Below are positions 43,445-56,500 of a DNA stretch of 64,000 bases, in pieces (within the stretch, counting starts at the first letter, position 1; the number at the start of each line of letters is the position of its first letter). The position numbers and the translations under genes are program-made. The notes below the pieces were generated by a model. The model did not search any database. It worked only from the letters and a program-made list of their open reading frames with translations, and was not told where the DNA came from. This DNA comes from Argyresthia goedartella (lineage: Eukaryota > Arthropoda > Insecta > Lepidoptera > Argyresthiidae), in the NCBI GenBank assembly GCA_949825045.1, contig OX463818.1, positions 31,884,906 to 31,948,905 on the forward strand, in the 5' to 3' direction.

Positions 43445-46400
43445 TATCTTATTATGGAAATGAAGTTGCCGCTTATAAATGACAATCAGCTACAACTATA
43501 CAGAGTTATACCTATACCGCTGATTACAAACAAACAGACCAGATCTGTGGTAACTACGTCTGAATACATCGCTATCAACATGCTGAAGGATATCTATGTA
43601 AACTTGAGCAAAGAAGATTTACAACAGTGCACTATTTTGAAGCAAACTAAGTACATTTGCACTTTCAACAATCCCGTCTACAGTATGCGACAACATAACA
43701 AGCCATGTGAAATAAAACTGCTAACGAATGATAACAGCACACAATGCAATGCGCTCAGTTCGACGTGCGCTAACAAATGGATCGCATTACATCGCCACAA
43801 TGTCTGGCTCTACGTCTGCTGCGAAGAATTGATAATGGAAGGCCTGATTAAAACAAACAATCAAGCAATTATTGCGCAACAAACACGGTTGGGATGGGTG
43901 ATATGCGGAAAATTCTCCCAAAGGACTTTCAACTGTCATGTCACCATCAACAATATGGAAGATATCAGCAATTTTTGGGAACAGGAGGAGATAGCAAGCA
44001 ACCAAGTTGAAACTAGCTCGGAAGACTTCTGCGAAAAAATGTATGCGGAAACAACAGAGCGACTTCTTGACGGACGATACCAGATTCGCCTCCCGATGAA
44101 GAAGGACTTCAAGAACAAGCTGGGACTATCAAAACCACAAGCTATTGCACAGTATAAACAATTAGTGCGCAAGCTTAACAAAAACAAAGAATTTTCCCAA
44201 CGCTACAATGACTTCATGGCCGAATATGAACAATTGGGTCATATGGAGATATCAAATAAACAAGAACAGCTTCAATATTATCTACCGCACCACGGAATCT
44301 TGAGAATGGAAGCGGTCACAACAAAGCTAAGAGTAGTATTTAACGCCTCGGCAAAAACAACAAGCGGATTCAGTCTCAATGACTTGATGGAAACAGGACC
44401 TAATCTTCAAGCGGACCTTCAAGGACTATTACTACAGTGGCGACAGTACAAATACGTCTACTCAGCAGATATTGAGAAGATGTACAGATTCATCGTCGTA
44501 CATCCGGAAGATAGGCCACTCCAGAAAATAATTTGGCAGGATTCATCAAAGAAAATGAGAGAATTCGAATTGAAAACAATAACATACGGGACTAAGGCCG
44601 CGCCTTACTTAGCCCAGAAAACGTTGAAGCAGCTCGCCTCGGACGAAGGCGATAAGCTTCCTCAAGCAAAAAGCGTCCTTCAGAACAACTTCTACATGGA
44701 CGATGCACTCTTCGGAAAACATACAACAGAACAAGCAAGGTTAACAAGAGACCAGCTCATAACGCTCCTCAACAAAGGCGGGTTCAACCTCCGGAAATGG
44801 TCAAGCAATGACCCATCTTTAGTTGCCGATCTACCCGAAGAGATGAGAAACCCCCGAAACTTCAACTTCAGCGAAAAGGAAACATCAAAAACACTTGGGT
44901 TGGGATGGAACCCGAAGAACGATCAATTTATGTTCACATCAACATTAGAACAAACAACAAACTATGTCAAAACAAAAAGGCATATGTTAAGTGACGTCGC
45001 TAAGCTATTTGACCCACTTGGCTGGCTGTCGCCAGTTACGATTAAAGCAAAAATCATGTTTCAACAAGTATGGCTGTCTAAGATTTCCTGGGACGACGAA
45101 TTGCCGGAGGATATCCAAAAGGAGTGGACAACTATAAGGAAGGATCTTCAAAACATACAACATTTTACAATACCGAGATGGTTGGGAATTGAAGAAACAA
45201 ACTGCAACATCGAATTACATGCATTTTGCGATGCGTCAGAAAAAGCATACGCCTGCGTCGTTTACTCGAAGGTTACGTTGTCTACCGGCGATGAGAAAAT
45301 AACACTTGTCGCAGCGAAAACTAAAGTAGCGCCCATAAATAAACAAATAACGCTACCAAGATTGGAGTTGGGTGGTGCATTATTACTAGCCCGACTGGTG
45401 GACAAAATAAAACACAGATTTGCTGAAAATCACAACATGAAGATATTTGCATGGACGGACTCAATGGTCGTGCTGGGATGGCTGCAAGGAGATGAACATC
45501 GCTGGAAACCCTATGTGGGAAACCGGGTTCAGGAGATCAAGAGTGTCGTCCCGGCTCAACAATGGAAACACGTGAAATCAAAGCAAAATCCAGCGGACTG
45601 TGCTTCCAGAGGACTCCTTCCGTCACAACTGCGGGGGTTCAACCTTTGGTGGGAAGGGCCTCATTGGCTTCGAAACAACGACGCAACACAAATGGCTACG
45701 GAACCTTCAAGTTATTCAACAAACGAAGAAATAAAGATTCAAGCTTATCCAGCACAACAAACAGAAATGGGGGTCATCGCCAGCGTCATCGAAAAATGCA
45801 GTTCATTGTCAAGGGCTACGCGCATACTAGCGTGGGTGTCACGTTTCATAACAACGGCACGCGACCCGGCGACAAGGGGCAACTCCAAACACCTATCGTT
45901 GCAGGAAATACGACGCGCGCTACAGCGAATAGTAAAACAAGAACAAAATACGTATTTTAAATCCGAAATTAAAGATTTAAAATCAAAGGGAACTGTCAGA
46001 TCCAACAGTAACATTATCAAGCTGAATCCTATCTTGGATGAAGAGGAGAACCTACGTGTCGGAGGCAGGCTGAAGAACTCAGAGTTGGGGTACACGACAA
46101 AACATCCAATAATTCTGCCATCAAACAGCAGACTGACACAGTTATTAATCGAACAAGCTCATCAACAAACATTACACGGAGGTTCCCGGCTCACGTTAAA
46201 TTACCTGAGACAGCGTTATTGGATCATCAGCGGCAACAAAACAGTAAAACAAAGATTGAGATTATGCGTGCCGTGTACAAGATTCAAACCGCAAAAACAA
46301 AACCAGAGGATGGGAGACATACCAAAAGCCAGAATAACACCATCGAGACCGTTTTACAACTGCGGCGTGGACTTCGCAGGCCCAGTAGATGTCAAGGCCA

Positions 46401-47605
46401 ATAAAGGAAGAGGAGTCCGAACATCCAAGGGCTACATCGCCGTGTTTATCTGCATGGCAACAAAGGCCATTCATCTGGAACTGGTCTCGGATCTGAGCAC
46501 CCAAGCCTTTATTTTGGCATTGAAAAGGGTGGTCAGTAGAAGGGGTCTGATAAAAAACATATGGAGTGACAACGGAACAAACCTCCTGGGAAGCAGCAGA
46601 GAACTTAAGAAACAGTTCAAGGAACAATCAACATTTAATGAAGACTTCGTGAACAAGACAAATGAGTTGGAAATCCAGTGGCATTTCATCGCACCGGCCT
46701 GGCCAACTGCGGGCGGGTTGTGGGAATCCGCTGTCAAATCCATGAAGTATCACCTGAAAAGAGTGATAGGGGAGCAAAAACTCACATATGAAGAGTTTTA
46801 CAGCCTTCTAACATGCATAGAAGCTTGTCTCAACTCGAGGCCGCTGCTACAGCTGACCGAAGACACAGAGGATCGGGAATTTGTCCTAACTCCGGGTCAC
46901 TTCTTAATCGGCGAACCTCTATTAGCAATACCAGAAGAAGATCTGAAAGGCGAAGTCAGTCTGCGAAATCGGTGGAAGTTAACCACGAAGATGTACCAGG
47001 ACTTCTGGAAGAAATGGTCATCAGACTATCTACAACACTTACAAACGAGGAGTAAGTGGAACAACAAAACAGAAAACCTTGCAGTGGGGGACGTCGTCGT
47101 TGTAAAAGAGGACAATCTTCCTCCGGGAAAATGGGCTCTAGGCCGAATACTAGAAGTACATCCGGGCAAGGACGACCTGGTGAGGGTGGTATCTCTCAAG
47201 ACAAAAAAGGGATCTCTGAAGAGACCAATAACAAGACTCATCAGACTCCCCACCGAAGGCGAAGAAAAACAAAAACAAACACAACAAACAAACAGCACAC
47301 CCGGCAAGAATAAACGCATATCGATGATGAACTACATAACTACGTTCATCGTATTTATGTGTATGGTCTGCGGCTCGCAACAACAGTTTTTCGGCATGTC
47401 ATCATTTGAAAAAGGAAGACAAATATATTATGACGACTTGGGAAATCTGAACACGGTTATATATATCACGTCCCGAGCCGTCACCGCCGCCAGTGCTGCC
47501 ACAGCCACTGCACCAGCCGAGGGGGACACCAAGACCGGAAGGAGATCGCGAACGGAACATATCTACGCAAGACCGACCCAGAAGACTAAAATGTTTAACG
47601 TTTAA
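43445..47605 (+). pseudogene. pol: BEL copy 1 shuffled Env-Pol frame
   Basis: One open frame of about 1390 codons that joins segments out of order. First comes an Env ectodomain piece (43443-43828, equivalent to 58370-58755 of copy 2). At a GAAT microhomology it passes into Pol (43826 onwards, equivalent to 53965-57598): reverse transcriptase with FYMDDALFG (about 44690), RNase H, an integrase His-Cys finger, and core blocks VDFAGPVD, WSDNGTN and GLWESAV. The Env start (NYITTFIVFMCMVC) follows, then about 19 filler bases and the last 45 residues of Env. No protease or gag and no natural start codon are present, so autonomous activity is unlikely. Relative to copy 2 there are only a few substitutions. 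Confidence 0.8.
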
Positions 47606-47742
47606 ATTAAAATATTTAAGATACTGTAATAACATAATATTAACAATTTAGCAAACCATTAGGGGATAACAATAACAGAAAGGTTTATAGTGATAGGCAG
47701 GGTAGTTACCCTTTATTTTCCCTGTTGGTTGATTTGGCAGCA

Positions 47743-47955
47743 TGTACAAGCATGCACATCGTTGGTATTCACTGTACTTTTATAACCTAGATAATTATTG
47801 TAAATTAAGCATAACACGTAGTTTACCTTTCTAGGCTAAAGACTAGTCTGAGTTAGTTGCAATAAAGCACTCGGTACAATTACCAGTTAACGTCTTTCCT
47901 TCGGAACCTACAACATACATCCTACAACAACACGTTACGAGCTAAGGCTCGTACA
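47743..47955 (+). repeat. BEL copy 1 3' LTR
   Basis: Identical by eye to the 5' LTR, which indicates recent insertion. It is preceded by the non-coding tail and the TTGATTTGGCAGCA sequence shared with copy 2. Confidence 0.9.
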
Positions 47956-50900
47956 CTTATAGTATAATTACTCAAAATATAAGAAGTGTTCATAGCGACT
48001 CGAATATGACAAGCTTTCAGGCTCTCCTATCGATTCTAAAGTATGACTACGACATTATTATCCTAACAGAATGTTGGCTCTCAGATTTGAAAACTCCACC
48101 AAGTATGGACAACTACTCGATGTACTGCACTAAAAGACTTATTAACCAAAACGATGGTGTAGTTGTCTATACTAAACAGAGTCTGATGTGCAAGGTTGAA
48201 GAACCCCTATTAATTGACGCATCCTGCCTGACTATTACAACACCTAACATATCCGTTGTGGGTATCTACCGTAGCCCCTCAAATACATGTGCAACCAACT
48301 TTATAAAATCACTCGATAATTTAATATCCAATCTCGATCCCTCTACGGATATTATGCTGATTGGTGACATAAACATTGACATTAAACCTAACAATATTGA
48401 TCGGAACAGCTGCGAATATCTTGATATGACTCTTAACAACGGAATATTCTCAGGGCACACCCTACCTACACGCGACAACAATTGCCTAGATCATATTATG
48501 ATCAAAACATCCCGACCAGCGTCTGTAGCCGTGCTAAATACATCTATTACCGACCACCTAACAGTTACGCTTAATTTACAAAGACTCCCCGCTTTAGATA
48601 AAACACCAAAAACAAAAACTATCACTGACTTCGGAAAAGCCGTTGCAGCTTTGACAATGCTGACCTAAGCGAAGTGTGGCGGTCATCCGACCCGAACGAA
48701 GCAGCAGAAAAGCTGGTTGAGACAATATCCGAAATATTAGCCGATAATTCAAGAATGATCACAATTCCGAACAGAAAAAGGGTTAAACAACCGTGGATGA
48801 CTCCTGGTCTTTTACGATGCATTAGGAATAGAGATAACATGAATAAATCAGTAAAAAAGAATCCTCATAACATAATATTAAAAACCACTTATAAACGATA
48901 TCGAAACTTCTGTAATAACCTTTTACACAAACTAAAACGCAAGTAAGACCGGTCAGAACTAGAAATCTCTCGCAAAAATCCTAAAAAACTATGGAAATCA
49001 ATCAAAAGAATAGCTAAAATTCCTAACAAAAAGACAGAAGACACAACCCTACTATCTATTAAAACCACTTCTGCAGAATCTGTAGAAACTATCAATGACC
49101 ATTTCGCGAATGTTGGCAAAACACTTGCTGAAAAGCTCGTTTCTAATGCGCAGTCGTCACACCGGCCCACATCGAAAATTCCTACAACCGTTCATTCTTT
49201 CGGTCTTATTGACGTAGACCCAGCTGAAGTTCATTCATTAATGATGAACCTACAGGAAGATAGCGCGGTGGGCTGGGACGGTATTTCAACAAAGTTCGTA
49301 AAACTGTCTAGATATGCTTTGGTCCCGGTCTTCTCTCATTTATGTAACATTTGTTTTTCTCAGGGTGTCTTTCCCAAAGTTTTTAAACGTTCCATCATAC
49401 ACCCGATCCACAAGGGTGGGGACAGAAAGGATATCAACAACTATAGACCCATTTCAGTTTTAACAGTTCTGTCAAAAATACTTGAAAAGCTAATGAACAA
49501 TAGACTGAAACGCTACTTAGACGACAAAAATCTCCCATCAGATTGCCAGTTTGGTTTTAGGAATGGAAGGTCAACAGAAGATGCTGTTGCTGCACTTACT
49601 GACAAAGTTGTTAATGGTTTAGACAAGCGTCAAAAATGTTTGGGAATATTCCTAGACCTAGCCAAGGCATTTGACACCGTTTCTGTCCCCATCCTTCTGG
49701 ATAAACTCGAAAGTTTCGGTGTTAGAGGGATCGCACATGAACTTTTTAAGGACTACCTACAAGAGAGACAACAACGAGTCAAGATAGGCCCCCACTACAG
49801 TAGTGACAGCTATGTTACCTACGGAGTACCGCAGGGCAGTGTTCTTGGCCCAACGTTGTTTCTCATATACATCAACGACCTGTGCGATCTCTCTCTGAAG
49901 GATTGCAATATTTACACTTACGCGGATGATACGGCGCTTATATTTAATAGTAAGAGCTGGAGTGACGCGATTATCTCTGCAGAGCAGGGACTTCGCTGTG
50001 TTTCGGAATGGCTAGAAAGCAATTTGCTCACTCTTAATGTTGCAAAAACAAAAAGTATGTTCTTCTCCATACTTAAATCAAAACTTCCGGCCCTCCACGT
50101 CGGAATAAAAGCCCACTCTTGCTCTTACCCGACCAACGCCACATGCTCTTGTGAGAGAATTGAGAGAGTAGATAAAATAAAATACCTTGGTGTGGTAATT
50201 GACCAACAACTAAACTGGCTTCCCCAGATTGACTCAGTCGTCTCACGTGTGAGAAAATTAAGTTGGATATTTAAAAACCTTAGACACGCCATGCCTCCGG
50301 ATATGCTCAGAGCGACTTACATTGCTCTGGTTCAGTCTGTACTATGTTACTGTGTAACTGTCTGGGGTGGTGCTTGTAAGAGGAAGATGTTATCACTTGA
50401 AAGAGCCCAGAGATCGCTCCTGAAGGTGATGCTCATCAAACCTTACAGATTTCCCACAACCGATCTCTTTTCCCTTGCTGATGTACTTAGTGTAAGACAA
50501 CTCTATATACTCCAGTCGGTTCTCAGAAGACACCGCAACAGTGTCAATCCAAGCAATAATAACAAGAGAAGACATGATATAATATTCAAAACACCAAGCT
50601 TTGAAACAGAATTTGCAAGAAAACAATTTACCATTCAATCAACACTTTTGTATAATAAGGTAAACAGAATCTGTAGCATACATCCGATGCTCTCGTTTGA
50701 GTGTAAGTCCTCAGTATCAAAATTGCTCAAAACCTTGGATTATGCACACACTGAAAAATTTCTAGTTATTGTTAAATAACATTAAAATTGTTAAATAACA
50801 ATAAATTAAATACTTCACGATAATACGATTTTAACGGACATTTTAGAATTTAAATTATCTTAAATTATTTTTATTTTTATATTTACAGAGACATTTACGA

Positions 50901-53377
50901 CATTTATATTTACATAGAAAATAGATTCTTACATGAACTTACGCAGATAAGACTCATCTCCTCATCCCCTGTCCCTTACACATATACACACAATACACAC
51001 TACATCTCCTTCAGACACTCACAACACTCACATCTTCTCTCCACACTCACTATAGGTATACACTCTACATAACAACCCCAATTTAATATATACCCAAAAT
51101 TATTAGCTTGTAAGAATATTTGATTTTAAATCTTAATGCATAGTTATTTAACTAAACTAAATGTATATTACTGTAATATTTAATTTTATTTTATTAATTT
51201 AGAAAAGTCTGTCTACTTGCCATTATTCATCAAATTAAAGTGTATCACAATGGGAATTGCGGGGTACTTGTCATACAGATTTTATAAATCTAGTACAAGG
51301 CCCTATCGTATATTTTGTAATTGATTTCAATTTTTGAATAAATGATTTTGTATTTTTTTTTTTAAGTTAACATTCCATCTGAGCTGAATATTCCGAATAT
51401 AAATCCAATTGATGAAACAACTACACCACCAATTAACATATTATCTCAGAGTACCAGTATCCTTCAGGAAATAAATCCGTTGCCTCAAAGCGTTGTTAAA
51501 AGACAAACAGACGTAGAAAGCTGCAAAAGTCAGAGGTGTTAATAAGTACACCCATAAAGATACAACAACAGGATAAATTTGAAAAAGCGAAGATAAAGCA
51601 GGAAAAGACACAGATAACGAAGAAAAACACACACAAGAAAGAAAACCTTAAAAAGAGTAATCCTTCAACGTCTGGTTTAGCAAAGCATCAGAAAAGAACT
51701 TCTGAAAACAAGCCTCACCGAAGAGAAAAAGACTGTTATTGTTTAGCATGTAAAGAATTATATGTGGACCCTCCGATAGAAGACTGGATTATGTGTTCAC
51801 AGTGTCAGGATTGGGCCCACGAATCTTGCACCTTCATACAGTGGTCACGGATCCTACTTTAGCGATTTATGCTTTGATTAGAACCTAATGTTCTTTTTGC
51901 CCGCATCAGTATTCTCTTTGCCCGTCTAGGGTAACCTTTTTACCCACCCCCTGTGGGCAAAACGGGTTTTTTCTAGATAAAAAAAAAATACATGTATATG
52001 AGAAACTTTGATTATTTGATTTGTTATTTTTCTATATTTTAATTGCCAAAGAACTAATGTTAATTTGTGTTCACTTTATTTAATAAATATCCTACAATTA
52101 ATGTGCATTTAACTTGATTAGCCTTAACATACCCTTTTTGCCCGACCTTCCCCTATATAATTTGATAACTAAGAGTGTGCCAGTGTTAAATGTGGTCAGA
52201 ATCGTATTTATGATAAAACAATCGTTCACGGACAACCTGACCATTGGAGGCCAGCCCTGCGTCAAACTCTCAACGTTCGTAATTTGAAAAGATTGTATCT
52301 TTTCTTAAGAAAAACCGGGGAAGTACCATTACTTACCTTTTAAACCTATTTATTCAGGCCGCGACCCGTCCACCCACCAGCTTCACCCACCAGTGGGTCC
52401 ACGGGGAATTTCTTTTTCCCCGTGCACCCACTGCATTATGGCGGGAAAATATCGATATCAATTCAATCCGGTCGCCACGAGTGCACAAACTGGCCACTTC
52501 ATTGTTTATGTTTACACTGATAAAATAATACTAGTCATCTGTCTGCTGTCACTTGTCTTTCAAAGTAATAAATTGCCCTTTGTTTCAAGAAATTATTTTA
52601 CTTTATAATAATTATATTCCGAAAGAAACGTAACATAATGGATATAGAAATTAAGTTTATAAAAAGAAAACGTGGCCTTGTGTTAATAGACGAGGACCAT
52701 CAATATTTTAAGCATAAAGATTATGCTAATAAATCGTTAATCTGGAATTGTACGCAAAAACAGAAGCTAAAGTGTAAAGGATCAGTTACTATTAATGAAG
52801 TGAGTAATTTACTTAAACACCTAAACAATAAATGGCACCCATTTGTGTTTCACACACACGTGATAGGTTTCCGCAACCATTCAATTTATTGTCGTTGTTT
52901 ATTTACTTATTAGTAGATAATGCCCGCGGTCCCGCTCGCGATAAAAAGTATATCCTTCCCTATGGTCTAAACTATCTCCATACTAAATTTAAATTATGTG
53001 TCCATACTAAATTATGTGTGGTTTTTACAGGATTGCCATTTCATTAAAAGTATTCCACATAAAGATGATTGTGATCCAAGTGAGGCCCAAAATGAAGTAG
53101 CGTTGGCCATTGCAAATGCGAAAAAGGAAGCTGCATCTACGAGCAAACCTGTTTCCAAAATTTACAAAAAAATATAGAGACATTAAAAGATAAAGGTTTA
53201 GCAATTGTAACAAAGGTCCCTTCCTTTAATAGCACCAAGCATGCGTTATATACGAGCCGGAATCAGGGTTATCAAGTGCGGAAAACTATTTATATGCATG
53301 GCAGCAAAGTAAAAGTACCGATAAAATTTATAAAATATTTGATAGCAGACTATTATGACGCGGAAGATAACAGTAGG

Positions 53378-53590
53378 TGTACAAGCATGCACATCGTTGG
53401 TATTCACTGTACTTTTATAACCTAGATAATTATTGTAAATTAAGCATAACACGTAGTTTACCTTTCTAGGCTAAAGACTAGTCTGAGTTAGTTGCAATAA
53501 AGCACTCGGTACAATTACCAGTTAACGTCTTTCCTTCGGAACCTACAACATACATCCTACAACAACACGTTACGAGCTAAGGCTCGTACA
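53378..53590 (+). repeat. BEL copy 2 5' LTR
   Basis: 213 bp, same sequence as the copy 1 LTRs by eye. An in-frame TAA at 53578-53580 closes the Pol frame upstream. Confidence 0.92.
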
Positions 53591-56500
53591 TTTGGTCCTT
53601 CGAGCCGGAGATCGATTATGTAACGCTGAGAGCTTTACTCGACCAAGGTTCTCAGATAACAATGATAACAGAGGACGCTGTGCAACGGCTACAACTCAAG
53701 AGGATCAAAAACAATGCTGATGTAACTGGGTTGGGAACAACACCCAACAAATGCAAGGGAGAAATCCATCTCGATTGCAAAGCTCTACACAACGACTACA
53801 ACTTCGTCATGGGTGCCTTAATTATGAGGCGACTGACCAACAAGCTGCCTAACAGATCGTTCGATGTGGACTCTTGGAAGCATTTACAACATTTGAAGTT
53901 GGCGGACCCAGAGTTCAACATAACAGGAGAGATCGATATTTTATTGGGCGCTGATATTTATCCGGAATTGATAATGGAAGGCCTGATTAAAACAAACAAT
54001 CAAGCAATTATTGCGCAACAAACACGGTTGGGATGGGTGATATGCGGAAAATTCTCCCAAAGGACTTTCAACTGTCATGTCACCATCAACAATATGGAAG
54101 ATATCAGCAATTTTTGGGAACAGGAGGAGATAGCAAGCAACCAAGTTGAAACTAGCTCGGAAGACTTCTGCGAAAAAATGTATGCGGAAACAACAGAGCG
54201 ACTTCTTGACGGACGATACCAGATTCGCCTCCCGATGAAGAAGGACTTCAAGAACAAGCTGGGACTATCAAAACCACAAGCTATTGCACAGTATAAACAA
54301 TTAGTGCGCAAGCTTAACAAAAACAAAGAATTTTCCCAACGCTACAATGACTTCATGGCCGAATATGAACAATTGGGTCATATGGAGATATCAAATAAAC
54401 AAGAACAGCTTCAATATTATCTACCGCACCACGGAATCTTGAGAATGGAAGCGGTCACAACAAAGCTAAGAGTAGTATTTAACGCCTCGGCAAAAACAAC
54501 AAGCGGATTCAGTCTCAATGACTTGATGGAAACAGGACCTAATCTTCAAGCGGACCTTCAAGGACTATTACTACAGTGGCGACAGTACAAATACGTCTAC
54601 TCAGCAGATATTGAGAAGATGTACAGATTCATCGTCGTACATCCGGAAGATAGGCCACTCCAGAAAATAATTTGGCAGGATTCATCAAAGAAAATGAGAG
54701 AATTCGAATTGAAAACAATAACATACGGGACTAAGGCCGCGCCTTACTTAGCCCAGAAAACGTTGAAGCAGCTCGCCTCGGACGAAGGCGATAAGCTTCC
54801 TCAAGCAAAAAGCGTCCTTCAGAACAACTTCTACATGGACGATGCACTCTTCGGAAAACATACAACAGAACAAGCAAGGTTAACAAGAGACCAGCTCATA
54901 ACGCTCCTCAACAAAGGCGGGTTCAACCTCCGGAAATGGTCAAGCAATGACCCATCTTTAGTTGCCGATCTACCCGAAGAGATGAGAAACCCCCGAAACT
55001 TCAACTTCAGCGAAAAGGAAACATCAAAAACACTTGGGTTGGGATGGAACCCGAAGAACGATCAATTTATGTTCACATCAACATTAGAACAAACAACAAA
55101 CTATGTCAAAACAAAAAGGCATATGTTAAGTGACGTCGCTAAGCTATTTGACCCACTTGGCTGGCTGTCGCCAGTTACGATTAAAGCAAAAATCATGTTT
55201 CAACAAGTATGGCTGTCTAAGATTTCCTGGGACGACGAATTGCCGGAGGATATCCAAAAGGAGTGGACAACTATAAGGAAGGATCTTCAAAACATACAAC
55301 ATTTTACAATACCGAGATGGTTGGGAATTGAAGAAACAAACTGCAACATCGAATTACATGCATTTTGCGATGCGTCAGAAAAAGCATACGCCTGCGTCGT
55401 TTACTCGAAGGTTACGTTGTCTACCGGCGATGAGAAAATAACACTTGTCGCAGCGAAAACTAAAGTAGCGCCCATAAATAAACAAATAACGCTACCAAGA
55501 TTGGAGTTGGGTGGTGCATTATTACTAGCCCGACTGGTGGACAAAATAAAACACAGATTTGCTGAAAATCACAACATGAAGATATTTGCATGGACGGACT
55601 CAATGGTCGTGCTGGGATGGCTGCAAGGAGATGAACATCGCTGGAAACCCTATGTGGGAAACCGGGTTCAGGAGATCAAGAGTGTCGTCCCGGCTCAACA
55701 ATGGAAACACGTGAAATCAAAGCAAAATCCAGCGGACTGTGCTTCCAGAGGACTCCTTCCGTCACAACTGCGGGGGTTCAACCTTTGGTGGGAAGGGCCT
55801 CATTGGCTTCGAAACAACGACGCAACACAAATGGCTACGGAACCTTCAAGTTATTCAACAAACGAAGAAATAAAGATTCAAGCTTATCCAGCACAACAAA
55901 CAGAAATGGGGGTCATCGCCAGCGTCATCGAAAAATGCAGTTCATTGTCAAGGGCTACGCGCATACTAGCGTGGGTGTCACGTTTCATAACAACGGCACG
56001 CGACCCGGCGACAAGGGGCAACTCCAAACACCTATCGTTGCAGGAAATACGACGCGCGCTACAGCGAATAGTAAAACAAGAACAAAATACGTATTTTAAA
56101 TCCGAAATTAAAGATTTAAAATCAAAGGGAACTGTCAGATCCAACAGTAACATTATCAAGCTGAATCCTATCTTGGATGAAGAGGAGAACCTACGTGTCG
56201 GAGGCAGGCTGAAGAACTCAGAGTTGGGGTACACGACAAAACATCCAATAATTCTGCCATCAAACAGCAGACTGACACAGTTATTAATCGAACAAGCTCA
56301 TCAACAAACATTACACGGAGGTTCCCGGCTCACGTTAAATTACCTGAGACAGCGTTATTGGATCATCAGCGGCAACAAAACAGTAAAACAAAGATTGAGA
56401 CTATGCGTGCCGTGTACAAGATTCAAACCGCAAAAACAAAACCAGAGGATGGGAGACTTACCAAAAGCCAGAATAACACCATCGAGACCGTTTTACAACT

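Larger units (their letters stand above)
43167..47955 (+). mobile_element. BEL/Pao retrotransposon copy 1, rearranged
   Basis: The LTRs are 43167-43379 and 47743-47955, each 213 bp, TG...CA, identical by eye. The target duplication is CTTAT (43162-43166 and 47956-47960). After the 5' LTR only TTTG remains of the leader. Then come 33 T (43384-43416) and an antisense LTR piece (43417-43444), an Env segment, the polymerase segment and the extreme Env end. The order differs from copy 2, and gag and protease are missing. Confidence 0.92.
43053..50779 (+). pseudogene. LINE ORF2, copy B, with an extra stop
   Basis: Same endonuclease and RT blocks as copy A (endonuclease from about 47960, RT main frame 49241-50779). 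It shares the frameshift near 48650 and adds a TAA at 48944-48946 where copy A has a Tyr codon. The BEL insertion (43167-47955) separates the start from the rest. Other differences include Asn to Ile near 48054 and His to Asn near 48437. Confidence 0.8.
42573..51366 (+). mobile_element. CR1/Jockey-like LINE, copy B, split by BEL copy 1
   Basis: Duplicate of the copy A LINE. The BEL element landed in the first codons of the endonuclease, at the target CTTAT. The 3' UTR and T-run tail are at 50780-51366. Confidence 0.75.
41163..51862 (+). pseudogene. pogo-like transposase, copy B
   Basis: Same start, domains and frameshifts as copy A. A C-to-A change at 42297 turns Pro to Thr in the GIKPFDS segment. 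The PHD-like end lies at 51536-51862, with one Arg-to-His change. It is split by the LINE and, within that, by BEL copy 1. Confidence 0.75.
41090..52153 (+). mobile_element. pogo-like transposon, copy B, lacking its first 38 bases
   Basis: Duplicate of the copy A element. The left TIR and the first bases are missing because the duplication breakpoint lies inside it, so this copy could not be mobilised. It carries the same LINE insertion plus BEL copy 1. Confidence 0.8.

Noticed and set aside
45562..45960. Frames overlapping BEL Pol (also 55701-56099 and minus-strand frames there)
   Set aside because: They are shadows of the conserved Pol frame, repeated identically in both BEL copies.
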